Shown here: in pieces, positions 15,618 to 23,322 of the stretch
Layout of the letters: each line of letters starts with the position of its first letter
Numbering within the stretch: the first letter of the stretch is position 1
From: Orenia metallireducens
GTDB lineage: Bacteria > Bacillota > Halanaerobiia > Halobacteroidales > Halobacteroidaceae
Reading direction: 5' to 3'
Assembly (NCBI RefSeq): GCF_003001995.1
Contig: NZ_PVNB01000027.1
Span: forward strand, 1 to 48,233
DNA length: 48,233 bases
The notes under the pieces: generated by a model
What the model was told of the DNA's origin: nothing
Seen by the model: only the letters and a program-made list of their open reading frames with translations
The model's database searches: none
Position numbers and translations under genes: made by a program

Positions 15618-16392
15618 ATGGACTAAAAGCTATATCAATGGTTCTTTATTATCCTGGGGCTATAATAATAAAGAATTATTTAAAGATTTATCAAAACCAA
15701 TCCTCTTATTTGTACATGGTATTGGTGCAACAGCAGAACAGTGGTTGCCACTGATTAAGTTATTAGATAATCAGTATCCGATTATTATAATTAATCGTCC
15801 TGGTTATAGCCAATCAGCTAATATAGCTAACTCTTCTGTAGAGGACTTTTCTAATAAGATAGCAGAGCTATTAGATCAACTAGAGCTTAAGCTACCAGTA
15901 ATCTACATTGGACACTCTATGGGAGGGGCTATAGGATTAGCAAGTTTATTAAATCATAGTAATTGCTATCAAGCTTTAGTTGCTATCTCATCATTCTCAT
16001 ATTTTAGAGCAAGCTCGTACTTATTAGAAGCAATAAAAGCAGGGAAGTATCCCTTAGAAGCAATAAGACGAGGCTTTAGTGAGAATAGCAGTAAACAGCT
16101 AATTAAAAAGTTTACTTTAGACTTTTATAATATTCCCTTAAAGACTATTCAACAAGATTTAGAATCTTGTGATGGTTGGGATATAAGAGATAATTTATGC
16201 CAGATAAAGCAACCCTGTCTACTGATAACATCAAAAGAAGATAAAGTGATATCTTATAGACATTCTAAAAAAATTCATCAAGCTATAGAGAACTCAGCGC
16301 TAAAGTTTGTCAGCAATGCAGGGCATAATCTAATTATAGAAAATCCTTCAGGGGTTTTTAGATATTTAGAAGCTTTTTTACAAAAACTATAG
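15610..16392 (+). CDS. alpha/beta hydrolase
   Basis: 260 residues. Oxyanion region FVHGIGATAEQW, nucleophile elbow GHSMGGAIGLA (Ser), acidic residue in TSKEDKVIS and terminal His in NAGHNLIIENP make a complete catalytic triad. Proteins of this size act as esterases, C-C hydrolases or thioesterases. In this cluster the most useful job is release of the finished chain from the ACP or hydrolysis of an intermediate. No membrane segment or signal peptide is visible. The start overlaps the previous gene by 8 bp. Confidence 0.85.
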   Translation: MIKWTKSYINGSLLSWGYNNKELFKDLSKPILLFVHGIGATAEQWLPLIKLLDNQYPIIIINRPGYSQSANIANSSVEDFSNKIAELLDQLELKLPVIYIGHSMGGAIGLASLLNHSNCYQALVAISSFSYFRASSYLLEAIKAGKYPLEAIRRGFSENSSKQLIKKFTLDFYNIPLKTIQQDLESCDGWDIRDNLCQIKQPCLLITSKEDKVISYRHSKKIHQAIENSALKFVSNAGHNLIIENPSGVFRYLEAFLQKL

Positions 16393-16409
16393 AGGCGGGA
16401 GTATATACT

Positions 16410-17237
16410 ATGAGCGTTGGCAAAGAGTTACGTTTAAAAAGGATATTTCCATCAGAAAGTAATAAAACAGTTATTGTTCCTATGGACCATGGGATAACCC
16501 TTGGTCCTATCGGTGAGCTAAGAAATATAGAGTCCTGTATAAAAAAAGTACAGCAAGGTGGTGTTAATGGAGTCATCTTACACAAAGGTATTTTACAAAA
16601 ATCTTACAAGGCATTAAAAGCAGCTACTGGACTTATAGTCCATCTAAATGCTTCTACAGCTTTGGGAAGGGATATTCAGAATAAAGTTTCTGTATGTAGT
16701 GTAGATGAAGCGCTGTATTTAGGTGCAGATGCTGTAAGTATACATATCAACTTTGGATCAGCTTTTGAAGCTGAGCAAATTCAATTTGTGGCAAATACCG
16801 CCAAAGAATGTTTTATGAAAAGAATGCCTTTAATGGTAATGGCCTATATTGCCAGTGAAGATGACGCTTACAATAGTCAAAAAATTGAACATGCTGCTAG
16901 AGTGGCCTTAGAATTAGGTGCTGATATTATAAAATGTAATTATACAGGAACTATCAATACTTTTAGCCAGATAACAGCTGACTCTAAAGTACCTATCTTA
17001 ATATCTGGTGGTCCTAAAATGACAAATACTATAGATCTTTTTAATATGGTGGCAGATGCTATTACAGCAGGTGCTGCTGGAGTAGCTATAGGAAGAAATA
17101 TCTTCAATGACTACTATCCAGAGATGATAAGCTATTGTATCTCTAAAATCGTACATGAAAGCTGGTCAGCCCAACGTGCTTTTGGAGAGCTTAATAATTA
17201 TATAAAGAAGAATAAAATAAGAGAACAGACTATTTAA
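16410..17237 (+). CDS. DhnA-type aldolase, GriI/ADH-synthase-like
   Basis: 275 residues, RBS gaggcgggag. Class I aldolase TIM barrel: start MSVGKELRLKRIFPSESN, IVPMDHGITLGPI and the Schiff-base Lys175 in DIIKCNYTGT, then ISGGPK and GVAIGRNIF for phosphate binding. These match 2-amino-3,7-dideoxy-D-threo-hept-6-ulosonate synthase of archaea and GriI of Streptomyces griseus. GriI condenses aspartate semialdehyde with DHAP to a C7N sugar acid that GriH turns into 3-amino-4-hydroxybenzoate. A GriH-like gene follows after 11 bp. The alternative is feeding 3-dehydroquinate to shikimate, but no other shikimate gene is in the cluster, so the aminobenzoate route is preferred. Confidence 0.85.
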   Translation: MSVGKELRLKRIFPSESNKTVIVPMDHGITLGPIGELRNIESCIKKVQQGGVNGVILHKGILQKSYKALKAATGLIVHLNASTALGRDIQNKVSVCSVDEALYLGADAVSIHINFGSAFEAEQIQFVANTAKECFMKRMPLMVMAYIASEDDAYNSQKIEHAARVALELGADIIKCNYTGTINTFSQITADSKVPILISGGPKMTNTIDLFNMVADAITAGAAGVAIGRNIFNDYYPEMISYCISKIVHESWSAQRAFGELNNYIKKNKIREQTI

Positions 17238-17248
17238 GGAGGGATTTG

Positions 17249-18427
17249 ATGGGAGTTGAAGCTATAAAAGTTAAGGAGGCTTCTTATAAACAGGATACTA
17301 AAGATAAAACAGTCTTTTATGATTTAAGAGGGATATCTAATAAAAATCAACTATATAAAAGCACTTTAGAAGCACTTAAAGATTTAAAAGGGGTAGGGGT
17401 TATTAATAGTGATTCACAATTAGATGACTTAGCAGCAAATATAACAAAGGTATCTGTACTTAAAGAGAAACCTGAAAACATAACAGAGTTAATATTAAAA
17501 TATGACAGGATAGTTTTAGAGCCTACTATTATTGAAAGTAAGTGGTATGAAAATCAAAAGGCAGAAGTTAAAAAGAAGCTTGGTACAATGATTAATATAG
17601 TCGATAAAAGTAGCTTAGAATTAGCTAATAAATTAGTAAAGCGGGTAGACTTTATTATCGTTGAATTTAAAGATGATACTAAAATCCCCCTTGAAATTGT
17701 ATTAGCAGAGGCACAAAAGAGTAATTGCCAAGTAGTTATGAAGGTTAAAGATAGACAAGAAGGTCAAATAGTATTTGGGGTATTAGAATGTGGTGCCGAT
17801 GGAATTATTGTAAAAATAAATGACTTATATCAGCTTTATGATATTTATGAGGATGTTAAAAAAATGAATCAAAAATTGACTCAAAATATAATTAAATTAA
17901 GGGTAAAAAGAACCTTTTATGCTGGAATGGGAGAAAGAGCATGTATTGATTTTACTACCAAATTAGAAAAAGATGAAGGTGTGTTGCTAGGATCATTTTC
18001 TAATGGAGGTTTATTGGCATGTAGTGAGACTCATCCTTTACCATATATGCCTACAAGACCCTTTAGGGTAAATGCAGGAAGTTTACATAGCTATGCCCTA
18101 GGAAAAGAGAATCGAACTTGGTATCTATCAGATTTAGAAGCAGGTGCTCAATTATTAATTGTAAATACTAAAGGAGAAGCCAGATATGGAACTGTTGGTA
18201 GAATAAAAATTGAAAGAAGACCATTACTCTGTATTGTTGCTGAAAAACCTAATCATGAGATGGTTAATCTCTTTATGCAAGCAGATTGGCATGTTAGGAT
18301 TTTTGATGCTAAAGGTAGTCCTGTTAATATCACTAACTTAAAACCTGGAGATGAGATTTTAGGATATAGTAGTCAATCAGGTAGGCATGTTGGTGTTAAA
18401 GTTGATGAACTTATTATTGAACAATAA
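17249..18427 (+). CDS. 3-dehydroquinate synthase II family, GriH-like
   Basis: 392 residues from ATG 17249 with RBS aaggaggg; a TTG 3 bp upstream is less likely. Family signature in the C-terminal half: ERACIDFTTKLEKDEGVLLG, SFSNGGLLACSETHPLPYMP and RPFRVNAGSLHSYAL, with the GDEILGY end. DHQ synthase II is the archaeal enzyme that makes 3-dehydroquinate from the amino-sugar formed by ADH synthase; its bacterial relative GriH makes 3-amino-4-hydroxybenzoate instead by retaining nitrogen and aromatising. Pairing with the GriI-like gene immediately upstream repeats the known griI-griH order. Which product is formed here cannot be told from sequence, but the ligase and PKS genes favour the aromatic amino acid. 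Confidence 0.85.
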   Translation: MGVEAIKVKEASYKQDTKDKTVFYDLRGISNKNQLYKSTLEALKDLKGVGVINSDSQLDDLAANITKVSVLKEKPENITELILKYDRIVLEPTIIESKWYENQKAEVKKKLGTMINIVDKSSLELANKLVKRVDFIIVEFKDDTKIPLEIVLAEAQKSNCQVVMKVKDRQEGQIVFGVLECGADGIIVKINDLYQLYDIYEDVKKMNQKLTQNIIKLRVKRTFYAGMGERACIDFTTKLEKDEGVLLGSFSNGGLLACSETHPLPYMPTRPFRVNAGSLHSYALGKENRTWYLSDLEAGAQLLIVNTKGEARYGTVGRIKIERRPLLCIVAEKPNHEMVNLFMQADWHVRIFDAKGSPVNITNLKPGDEILGYSSQSGRHVGVKVDELIIEQ

Positions 18428-18442
18428 TTAGGAGAGATAATT

Positions 18443-19243
18443 ATGAACAGTGAAAAAGTTAGGCAGCAATTTAATAAACAAGCTAAAAAGTATGCTAAGT
18501 GGTCAGTTACAAAGAACCAAGAATATTTAAAAAAATATTCTCAATTTTGTCAGATAGCTAAAGATGATTCTGTATTAGATGTAGCTTGTGGTTCAGGTGA
18601 TTTCTGTTTATTTCTAGCACCAAGGGTCAAATCTGTATGTGGCATTGATTTGTCTGATAACTTAATTAATCTAGCTAAAGAACAAGTAGAAGAGTTTAAT
18701 TTAGAGAATGTAACCTTTATCTGTGATGATTTTCAAAAGGTTAATTTCAAAGAGAGATTTTCAATGCTTGTTTGTCGAATGGCATTTCATCATTTTCCAT
18801 CACCCAAACTGATTTTTGACAAGATGTTAGCTTGCTCTAAGGTTCATGCTAGAATAGGTATTCAAGACATAGTAGCTTACTCTGATGATTTAGTAAGCAA
18901 TTATTTTGATCAATTAGAAAGATATATTGATTGTAGCCATCATCGTTGCTTAAAAGAGGAAGAACTACTAGAGCTTTATGAAGAAAATAATCTAAAAATA
19001 TTAAATAAAATGATTTTAGAACGCGATATAGCCATCAAAAAATATATAGAGCATGCAGAACAAGATACTAAGACCCTTCAAAAGATTAATCATCATATTC
19101 AAAAAGGATTACAAGACCCTATAATATCTAACTATTTATATAAAAAAAATGGTGAGATATATTTTAAAAGGAAAATCTTTTTAATCTTAGGAGAAGTAAG
19201 AGTTAGAACACTAAGTAATTTAGTGAAAAAAGAAGAGGATTAA
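18443..19243 (+). CDS. SAM-dependent methyltransferase, class I (second)
   Basis: 266 residues, RBS aggagagataatt. Motif I VLDVACGSGDFCLFLAPRV at about residues 44-62, motif II CGIDLSDNLINLAKEQ, and a UbiE-like post-motif CRMAFHHFPSP. A C-terminal ~100-residue cap (helical, with HAEQDTKTLQKINHHIQK) is longer than in the other methyltransferase of the operon, so their substrates are probably different. It is placed between the GriH-like and U32 genes. Target atom unknown. Confidence 0.85.
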   Translation: MNSEKVRQQFNKQAKKYAKWSVTKNQEYLKKYSQFCQIAKDDSVLDVACGSGDFCLFLAPRVKSVCGIDLSDNLINLAKEQVEEFNLENVTFICDDFQKVNFKERFSMLVCRMAFHHFPSPKLIFDKMLACSKVHARIGIQDIVAYSDDLVSNYFDQLERYIDCSHHRCLKEEELLELYEENNLKILNKMILERDIAIKKYIEHAEQDTKTLQKINHHIQKGLQDPIISNYLYKKNGEIYFKRKIFLILGEVRVRTLSNLVKKEED

Positions 19244-19261
19244 TATTGAAAGGAGCCAAAA

Positions 19262-20434
19262 ATGAAATTTACTGTAGGATATAACTGGGATGAAGAATTA
19301 CTTGACAAGATCGATTATCCAGAGGTCAATAGCCTTTATGCAGGTTTACCAACAGGAGCTATTGGAGGGGGAAGGGCTCCACTTACTATTAAAAATGCTA
19401 GTGAGAAGAAGATAAAAAGTGATATAAAAAAGGTCCATGATAAAGGATGGGAGTTTAACTTCACTTTAAATTCAGGCTACCTCTCAAATAAAGAGTATAC
19501 TAAAGAGGGGCATAAAGAGATTATAGACTATATTGGCTGGGTCCATGATTTAGGTGTTGATTCTGTTACAGTAACCTTACCTTCCTTAATTAGTCTAATT
19601 AAAAGGTATTATCCAGATCTAAAAGTAAAAATCTCTACCTTCCAACGAATAACAAGTGTGTCTATGGCCAAAAGATTTGAAGATTTAGGTGCAGATGCTA
19701 TCATGATTTGTGAGAATAGTAATAGAGATTTTAAGTTATTAGAAGGCCTTAGAAGGGCTGTAGATACTAAATTAATTTTAATAGCAAATGTTGGTTGTGC
19801 CTATTACTGCCACAATGCCCATTCCCATATTTTAAGTACTGCACATAGTACCCAAGACTGCTCAAGTATATTTACAGCAATTCCCCATGTGGCAGATTGT
19901 TTGAAAATAAAATTAGAGAATTTAAATGAATTAATTAAGGTTAGATTCATTAGACCAGAAGATGTACAAATCTATGAAGACTTAGGCATAGATGCACTAA
20001 AGATAGTAGATAGAAATACCAAAACAGATATATTAGCTAAACGGGTTGAAGCTTATCATAATAGAAGCTATAATGGAAATTTATTTCACCTATTAGGGCA
20101 GACTGGAGGAAAAAAATTTAATGATATCAATGAAGAAGAATTTAAGGAATTATTCTCTCAAGGAGAGGAGATTAAGGAGAAAATTTATAGATTTTTTGGT
20201 TATTTAAAATATTCCGTATCAGATTTAGTCCATATAGATAATCAGAAATTCCCCAATAATTTTTTAGAGAATTTTTCAAAGATAAATTGTACAACCCAAT
20301 CCTGTGATGATTGCAAATACTGTAGTAGTATAGCATCAAAAGTAATCACTGCAGATCAAGAAAAGATAGACTTATTTATAAATAGTCTTTCATCTCTTAA
20401 AAAGGAATTAGTTGAAGGGTCTATTTTATATTAA
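19262..20434 (+). CDS. peptidase U32 family protein, possible O2-independent hydroxylase
   Basis: 390 residues, RBS gaaaggagcc. U32 TIM barrel with KFTVGYNWDEELLDKI at the start, VDSVTVTLPSLISLIKRYYP and DAIMICENSNRDFKLL. Cys150, Cys179 and Cys183 (VGCAYYCHNAHSH) and a C-terminal cluster Cys348, Cys351, Cys354 (SCDDCKYC) could bind an iron-sulfur cluster. U32 relatives UbiU/UbiV and RlhA hydroxylate ubiquinone precursors or rRNA without oxygen, and UbiU/V bind 4Fe-4S through four Cys. In an anaerobic aromatic-polyketide operon lacking any oxygenase, a hydroxylase role is attractive. Classical collagenase activity is less likely. It is the last gene, followed by a strong terminator. Function is inference. 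Confidence 0.8.
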   Translation: MKFTVGYNWDEELLDKIDYPEVNSLYAGLPTGAIGGGRAPLTIKNASEKKIKSDIKKVHDKGWEFNFTLNSGYLSNKEYTKEGHKEIIDYIGWVHDLGVDSVTVTLPSLISLIKRYYPDLKVKISTFQRITSVSMAKRFEDLGADAIMICENSNRDFKLLEGLRRAVDTKLILIANVGCAYYCHNAHSHILSTAHSTQDCSSIFTAIPHVADCLKIKLENLNELIKVRFIRPEDVQIYEDLGIDALKIVDRNTKTDILAKRVEAYHNRSYNGNLFHLLGQTGGKKFNDINEEEFKELFSQGEEIKEKIYRFFGYLKYSVSDLVHIDNQKFPNNFLENFSKINCTTQSCDDCKYCSSIASKVITADQEKIDLFINSLSSLKKELVEGSILY

Positions 20435-20454
20435 TACAATTTAAGTTACTATAT

Positions 20455-20487
20455 AAATCTTGTCTATTAAAAACTAGACAAGATTTT
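20455..20487 (+). terminator. terminator of the biosynthetic operon
   Basis: A 12-bp perfect stem (aaatcttgtcta / tagacaagattt) with loop ttaaaaac and a short T-run, 20 bp after the U32 stop. It closes an operon of 14 genes with no larger internal gap than about 20 bp. Confidence 0.85.
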
Positions 20488-20704
20488 CTTATTATGGAAC
20501 TAATTTAAAATTAGTAATAACCAATTTTAGAGATGTTAATTATAAAAGAGGATATTATAAATTAAGATGTGAGTTTGTAACCTCTCCATTACATGACTTA
20601 ATATTACCATTTTCCCACATTATTTTTGACATTATTAGAATAAATTAGATATAATTTAAATGAAAGATAATTAAGTAACTATTATACTTTAATTAAAATT
20701 TATA

Positions 20705-20812
20705 ACTTACAAAGATAAAAACACAGTATGGTTGGTAGTCCGTACACATTTAATTTGTAAAGTTAAATGTCAGTAACCTACCCTCTCTGGGGTTGTCCTT
20801 TCTTTGTAGTAA
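20705..20812 (+). promoter_or_regulatory. structured leader RNA, probable yjdF riboswitch
   Basis: The leader of the yjdF-like gene holds a multi-stem fold: closing stem tacaaaga (20708-20715) with tctttgta (20801-20808); stem ggtag (20734-20738) with ctacc (20778-20782); hairpin acatttaa (20746-20753) with ttaaatgt (20763-20770); and a small ccc/ggg hairpin near 20781-20792. The RBS gggagg at 20825-20830 lies just after the closing stem, so control of translation or of anti-termination is possible. The yjdF RNA motif occurs upstream of yjdF genes in Firmicutes and has been shown to bind azaaromatic compounds. Assignment rests on the downstream gene and this fold, not on a covariance-model search. 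Confidence 0.65.
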
Positions 20813-20836
20813 TTTTGTAAACAGGGAGGATACATA

Positions 20837-21244
20837 ATGATTACTTTAACAGTCTTTTATGAAGAGTCTTTTTGGGTTGGAGTATTTGAACAAAAGGTTG
20901 ATAATAAATATCAAGTAGCTAAAAATCTGTTCTTCTCTAAACCTAAAGATGAAGAGATCTATAATTTTATTTTAGAAGAATATGAAGATCTTCAATTTTC
21001 TAAACCTATACCAACTACTAAAGTTAAAAAGAAAAAAATTAATCCTAAAAGGTTACAAAGAAAGATAAGTAAAAAAATGAATAAAACGGGTGTAGGTACT
21101 AAGGCTCAACAAGCCTTACAACAGCAAAGAGAGCAGAATAAGAAAAAGAAAAAGCAATATAAAAAGAAACAAAAAGATAGAATGCAACAAAGAAAATTTA
21201 GATTAAAGCAAGAGAAGAAAAAACAGAAGAAAAAAGGGAGATAA
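20837..21244 (+). CDS. yjdF: YjdF-family protein (DUF2992)
   Basis: 135 residues, RBS agggaggat. N-terminal domain MITLTVFYEESFWVGVFEQK followed by FFSKPKDEEIYNFILEEYED, then the hallmark KKINPKRLQRKISKKM and GTKAQQALQQQRE, and an extremely Lys-rich C-terminal tail, closing with RKFRLKQEKKKQKKKGR. These are the defining blocks of YjdF/DUF2992. Its molecular function is unknown; expression is typically under the yjdF riboswitch that senses azaaromatic molecules, and detoxification has been proposed. Here it directly follows a structured leader and sits next to an aromatic/nitrogenous biosynthetic cluster, so a link to the product's toxicity is attractive. The following methyltransferase gene starts 55 bp later on the same strand. 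Confidence 0.85.
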   Translation: MITLTVFYEESFWVGVFEQKVDNKYQVAKNLFFSKPKDEEIYNFILEEYEDLQFSKPIPTTKVKKKKINPKRLQRKISKKMNKTGVGTKAQQALQQQREQNKKKKKQYKKKQKDRMQQRKFRLKQEKKKQKKKGR

Positions 21245-21299
21245 TAGCCTAAATAATAATTTCAAATCAATACTAACAGTTAATGGAGGAAGTATCTAT

Positions 21300-22496
21300 A
21301 TGAGAACTCTTACAAAGCTAAAAGATCCTTTGATTCAAGAAGCAAGGGAGTTATCAAAAATTAAAAATAGAATTATTAAAAATAAAATACAATTGCGGGG
21401 TTTAGAACAGATAAAATGGGCTAAAGATGCTGGACTAGAGATAAAGAGTATTTTTATTAGTAAGAATGAAGATCCAACTAATTATGAGCAATTTTCAGCT
21501 CCAATTTATCAAACTTCTAATGGAATTTTAAAAAAGATCACTGAAACCAATTATTTGATTCCAGCTGTTGGAGTGGCTGAACCTTTAGCTGATAAGGAAG
21601 AATTTGGTGAATTTGTCTTGTTATTAGATGATATCAATGACCATGGAAATATAGGAACCATTATTAGAACTGGAAGAGCATATGGAATCAATGATTTTAT
21701 AACAACTAATGCAGATTTTGATCCTTATATTCCCAAAACAATTGATGCCTCTCGAGGTACTTCATTTAAAGTAAATTTTAAGCGATATAGTAGTCCAGAA
21801 CAAGCAGTTTCTTATCTTAAAGAACAGGGCTATCAAATAATTGCCACAAGTCCTCATGGAAAGTCATTACAATCAACAGTTGATTTGGACAAAAAGCCAA
21901 TAGCTTTGGTAGTAGGAAATGAGACTTTAGGAGTTTCAGATGAAGTCATAAAGGCAGCTGATCATATTGTTCAAATCCCAATGTACACAGGCGTTGAATC
22001 ATTAAATGTAGGAGTTGCTACAGGAATTAGTATTTATGAATTACGATTAAAGGAGGTATTAACAATGTTAGCAGAAAAAATCATTTCAACTTTAGGAAGA
22101 GAAATAAATGTAACTTCAAAACTTATTAGACAAGCCTTTAATATTAAGTTAAAAGAAATAAGTGAATTTAGTGGTGACCAAATCATATTCTTAATGGTAT
22201 TAAAAAGAAAGTCATTGATGAATGAAGAGCAGATTAAGGAACAATTTGGATATTTCGGAGATAGATTCAAAGAATTTATTAATCCATTATATGAAGATAA
22301 TTTGATAAAAAAAGAGTATGAAGAGATTGCAATAACTAAGGAAGGTGAAGAGCTATTAGCTAAATTATGGCCTGTTCATGAAAAGGCAGAAAATCTAATC
22401 CTACAAGGATTTACTGAAGAAGAGAAGAAGGAATTAAAAAAATATTTAGAAAAGATTCAACATAACTGTATGCAAATAATCACATATAAAGCCTAA
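21300..22496 (+). CDS. SpoU/TrmH-family rRNA 2'-O-methyltransferase fused to MarR-like domain
   Basis: 398 residues, RBS ggaggaagt. Residues 1-255: TrmH substrate-binding domain, then the SPOUT core with motif 1 DHGNIGTIIRTGRAYG, motif 2 IALVVGNETLGVSDEV and motif 3 IPMYTGVESLNVGVATGIS. Such enzymes methylate 2'-OH groups of 23S rRNA or tRNA; some (TsnR type) give antibiotic resistance. Residues 256-398 look like a MarR-type winged-helix domain (SGDQIIFLMVLKRKSLMNEE, recognition stretch FKEFINPLYEDNLIKK, then TEEEKKELKKYLEKI). SPOUT-MarR fusions are unusual. It follows yjdF in the same transcript, which suggests a drug- or metabolite-responsive ribosome protection unit. Ends at a strong terminator. 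Confidence 0.85.
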   Translation: MRTLTKLKDPLIQEARELSKIKNRIIKNKIQLRGLEQIKWAKDAGLEIKSIFISKNEDPTNYEQFSAPIYQTSNGILKKITETNYLIPAVGVAEPLADKEEFGEFVLLLDDINDHGNIGTIIRTGRAYGINDFITTNADFDPYIPKTIDASRGTSFKVNFKRYSSPEQAVSYLKEQGYQIIATSPHGKSLQSTVDLDKKPIALVVGNETLGVSDEVIKAADHIVQIPMYTGVESLNVGVATGISIYELRLKEVLTMLAEKIISTLGREINVTSKLIRQAFNIKLKEISEFSGDQIIFLMVLKRKSLMNEEQIKEQFGYFGDRFKEFINPLYEDNLIKKEYEEIAITKEGEELLAKLWPVHEKAENLILQGFTEEEKKELKKYLEKIQHNCMQIITYKA

Positions 22497-22527
22497 AAGT
22501 TAATCTTAGATATTTTGCTATAGATTA

Positions 22528-22570
22528 AAAGGAGGTGAAAAGAATCTTCTTTTCACCTCCTTTATTTTAC
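22528..22570 (+). terminator. strong terminator after the SpoU-MarR gene
   Basis: A 15-bp perfect stem (aaaggaggtgaaaag / cttttcacctccttt) with a 6-nt loop. It is followed by tattttacc; also the end point for convergent transcription from the partition genes. Confidence 0.9.
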
Positions 22571-22650
22571 CACTCTTTTAGAGGTTGCGAATAACTCTGC
22601 TTTTTTATATTTTTGATTTTGGCTTAAAAATTATTATCTAATCTCTTTAA

Positions 22651-23322
22651 CTACTTGATCTCTGCATTTGCAAATAAAAATTTCAATGCTTCTTCAACAA
22701 TAAAAGACTTGTCCTGATCTGTCCTCTCTGCCACCTTATCTAGCTTCTCAATCATCATCTTCTTTAAGTAATAGGTCCTTCTTACCTTCTCCTTATCCTT
22801 CTGATTAGGGATAACCAGCTTAGTAGGATCAAACTTTATTGCAGAAGTCTCCTCCTTTACTAGTTTTGCTCCAATATCAGGTTGCTTTAAAAAATAAGTT
22901 AAAGCCAACTCCACTAGATAAGACTTATTATTGCCAGTCTTTTTAGCAAAGCTATCTATCTCATTGACGATACTTTTTCTTAAATAATAGGTCCTTCTAA
23001 TCTCTTCATTATTGCTATTTTCTGTTAGTATACTGTTATTCTTTTCAATAGTATTTTCATCTTTATTGTAAACTGTATTATTATTAGTATTGTTAATATT
23101 ATTTTTTTCTTTATTATCTTTATTATTTTTTAGAGTATTATTTAGTTTATTTTCATTCTTATTTCTAACTTTATTCTCTGCTTTAGTAATTGCCACTTCT
23201 TCAATCTCTTCTTTTTCTACTTCTTCTTTCTCTTTACTAATACTCTGTTCTTCCTTTAACTTATCGGCATTACTTTTCATCTTATTCTTTAAATTATTAA
23301 AGAAATCAGTCTCCTTAGTCAA
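22651..23322 (-). CDS. partition-associated protein with two ribbon-helix-helix domains
   Basis: 224 residues from TTG at 23322, which overlaps the parA stop by 8 bp and has gagagggtggt as RBS. The N-terminal half is a long charged and Asn-rich linker (residues 20-115). Two very similar RHH units follow: RRTYYLRKSIVNEIDSFAKK and RRTYYLKKMMIEKLDKVAER, each followed by a typical second helix (KSYLVELALTYFL and KSFIVEEALKFLF). RHH proteins act as the DNA-binding partner (CopG/ParB-like) in type Ib partition. A tandem RHH chain is unusual, since most such proteins have a single RHH and dimerise. It should bind the repeats upstream of parA. Confidence 0.85.
   Translation of the reverse strand: MTKETDFFNNLKNKMKSNADKLKEEQSISKEKEEVEKEEIEEVAITKAENKVRNKNENKLNNTLKNNKDNKEKNNINNTNNNTVYNKDENTIEKNNSILTENSNNEEIRRTYYLRKSIVNEIDSFAKKTGNNKSYLVELALTYFLKQPDIGAKLVKEETSAIKFDPTKLVIPNQKDKEKVRRTYYLKKMMIEKLDKVAERTDQDKSFIVEEALKFLFANAEIK

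Noticed and set aside
19262-20434. U32 protein as an extracellular collagenase or protease
   Set aside because: No signal peptide, Cys-rich putative metal site, and placement as last gene of a biosynthetic operon; protease activity is not supported by the sequence.
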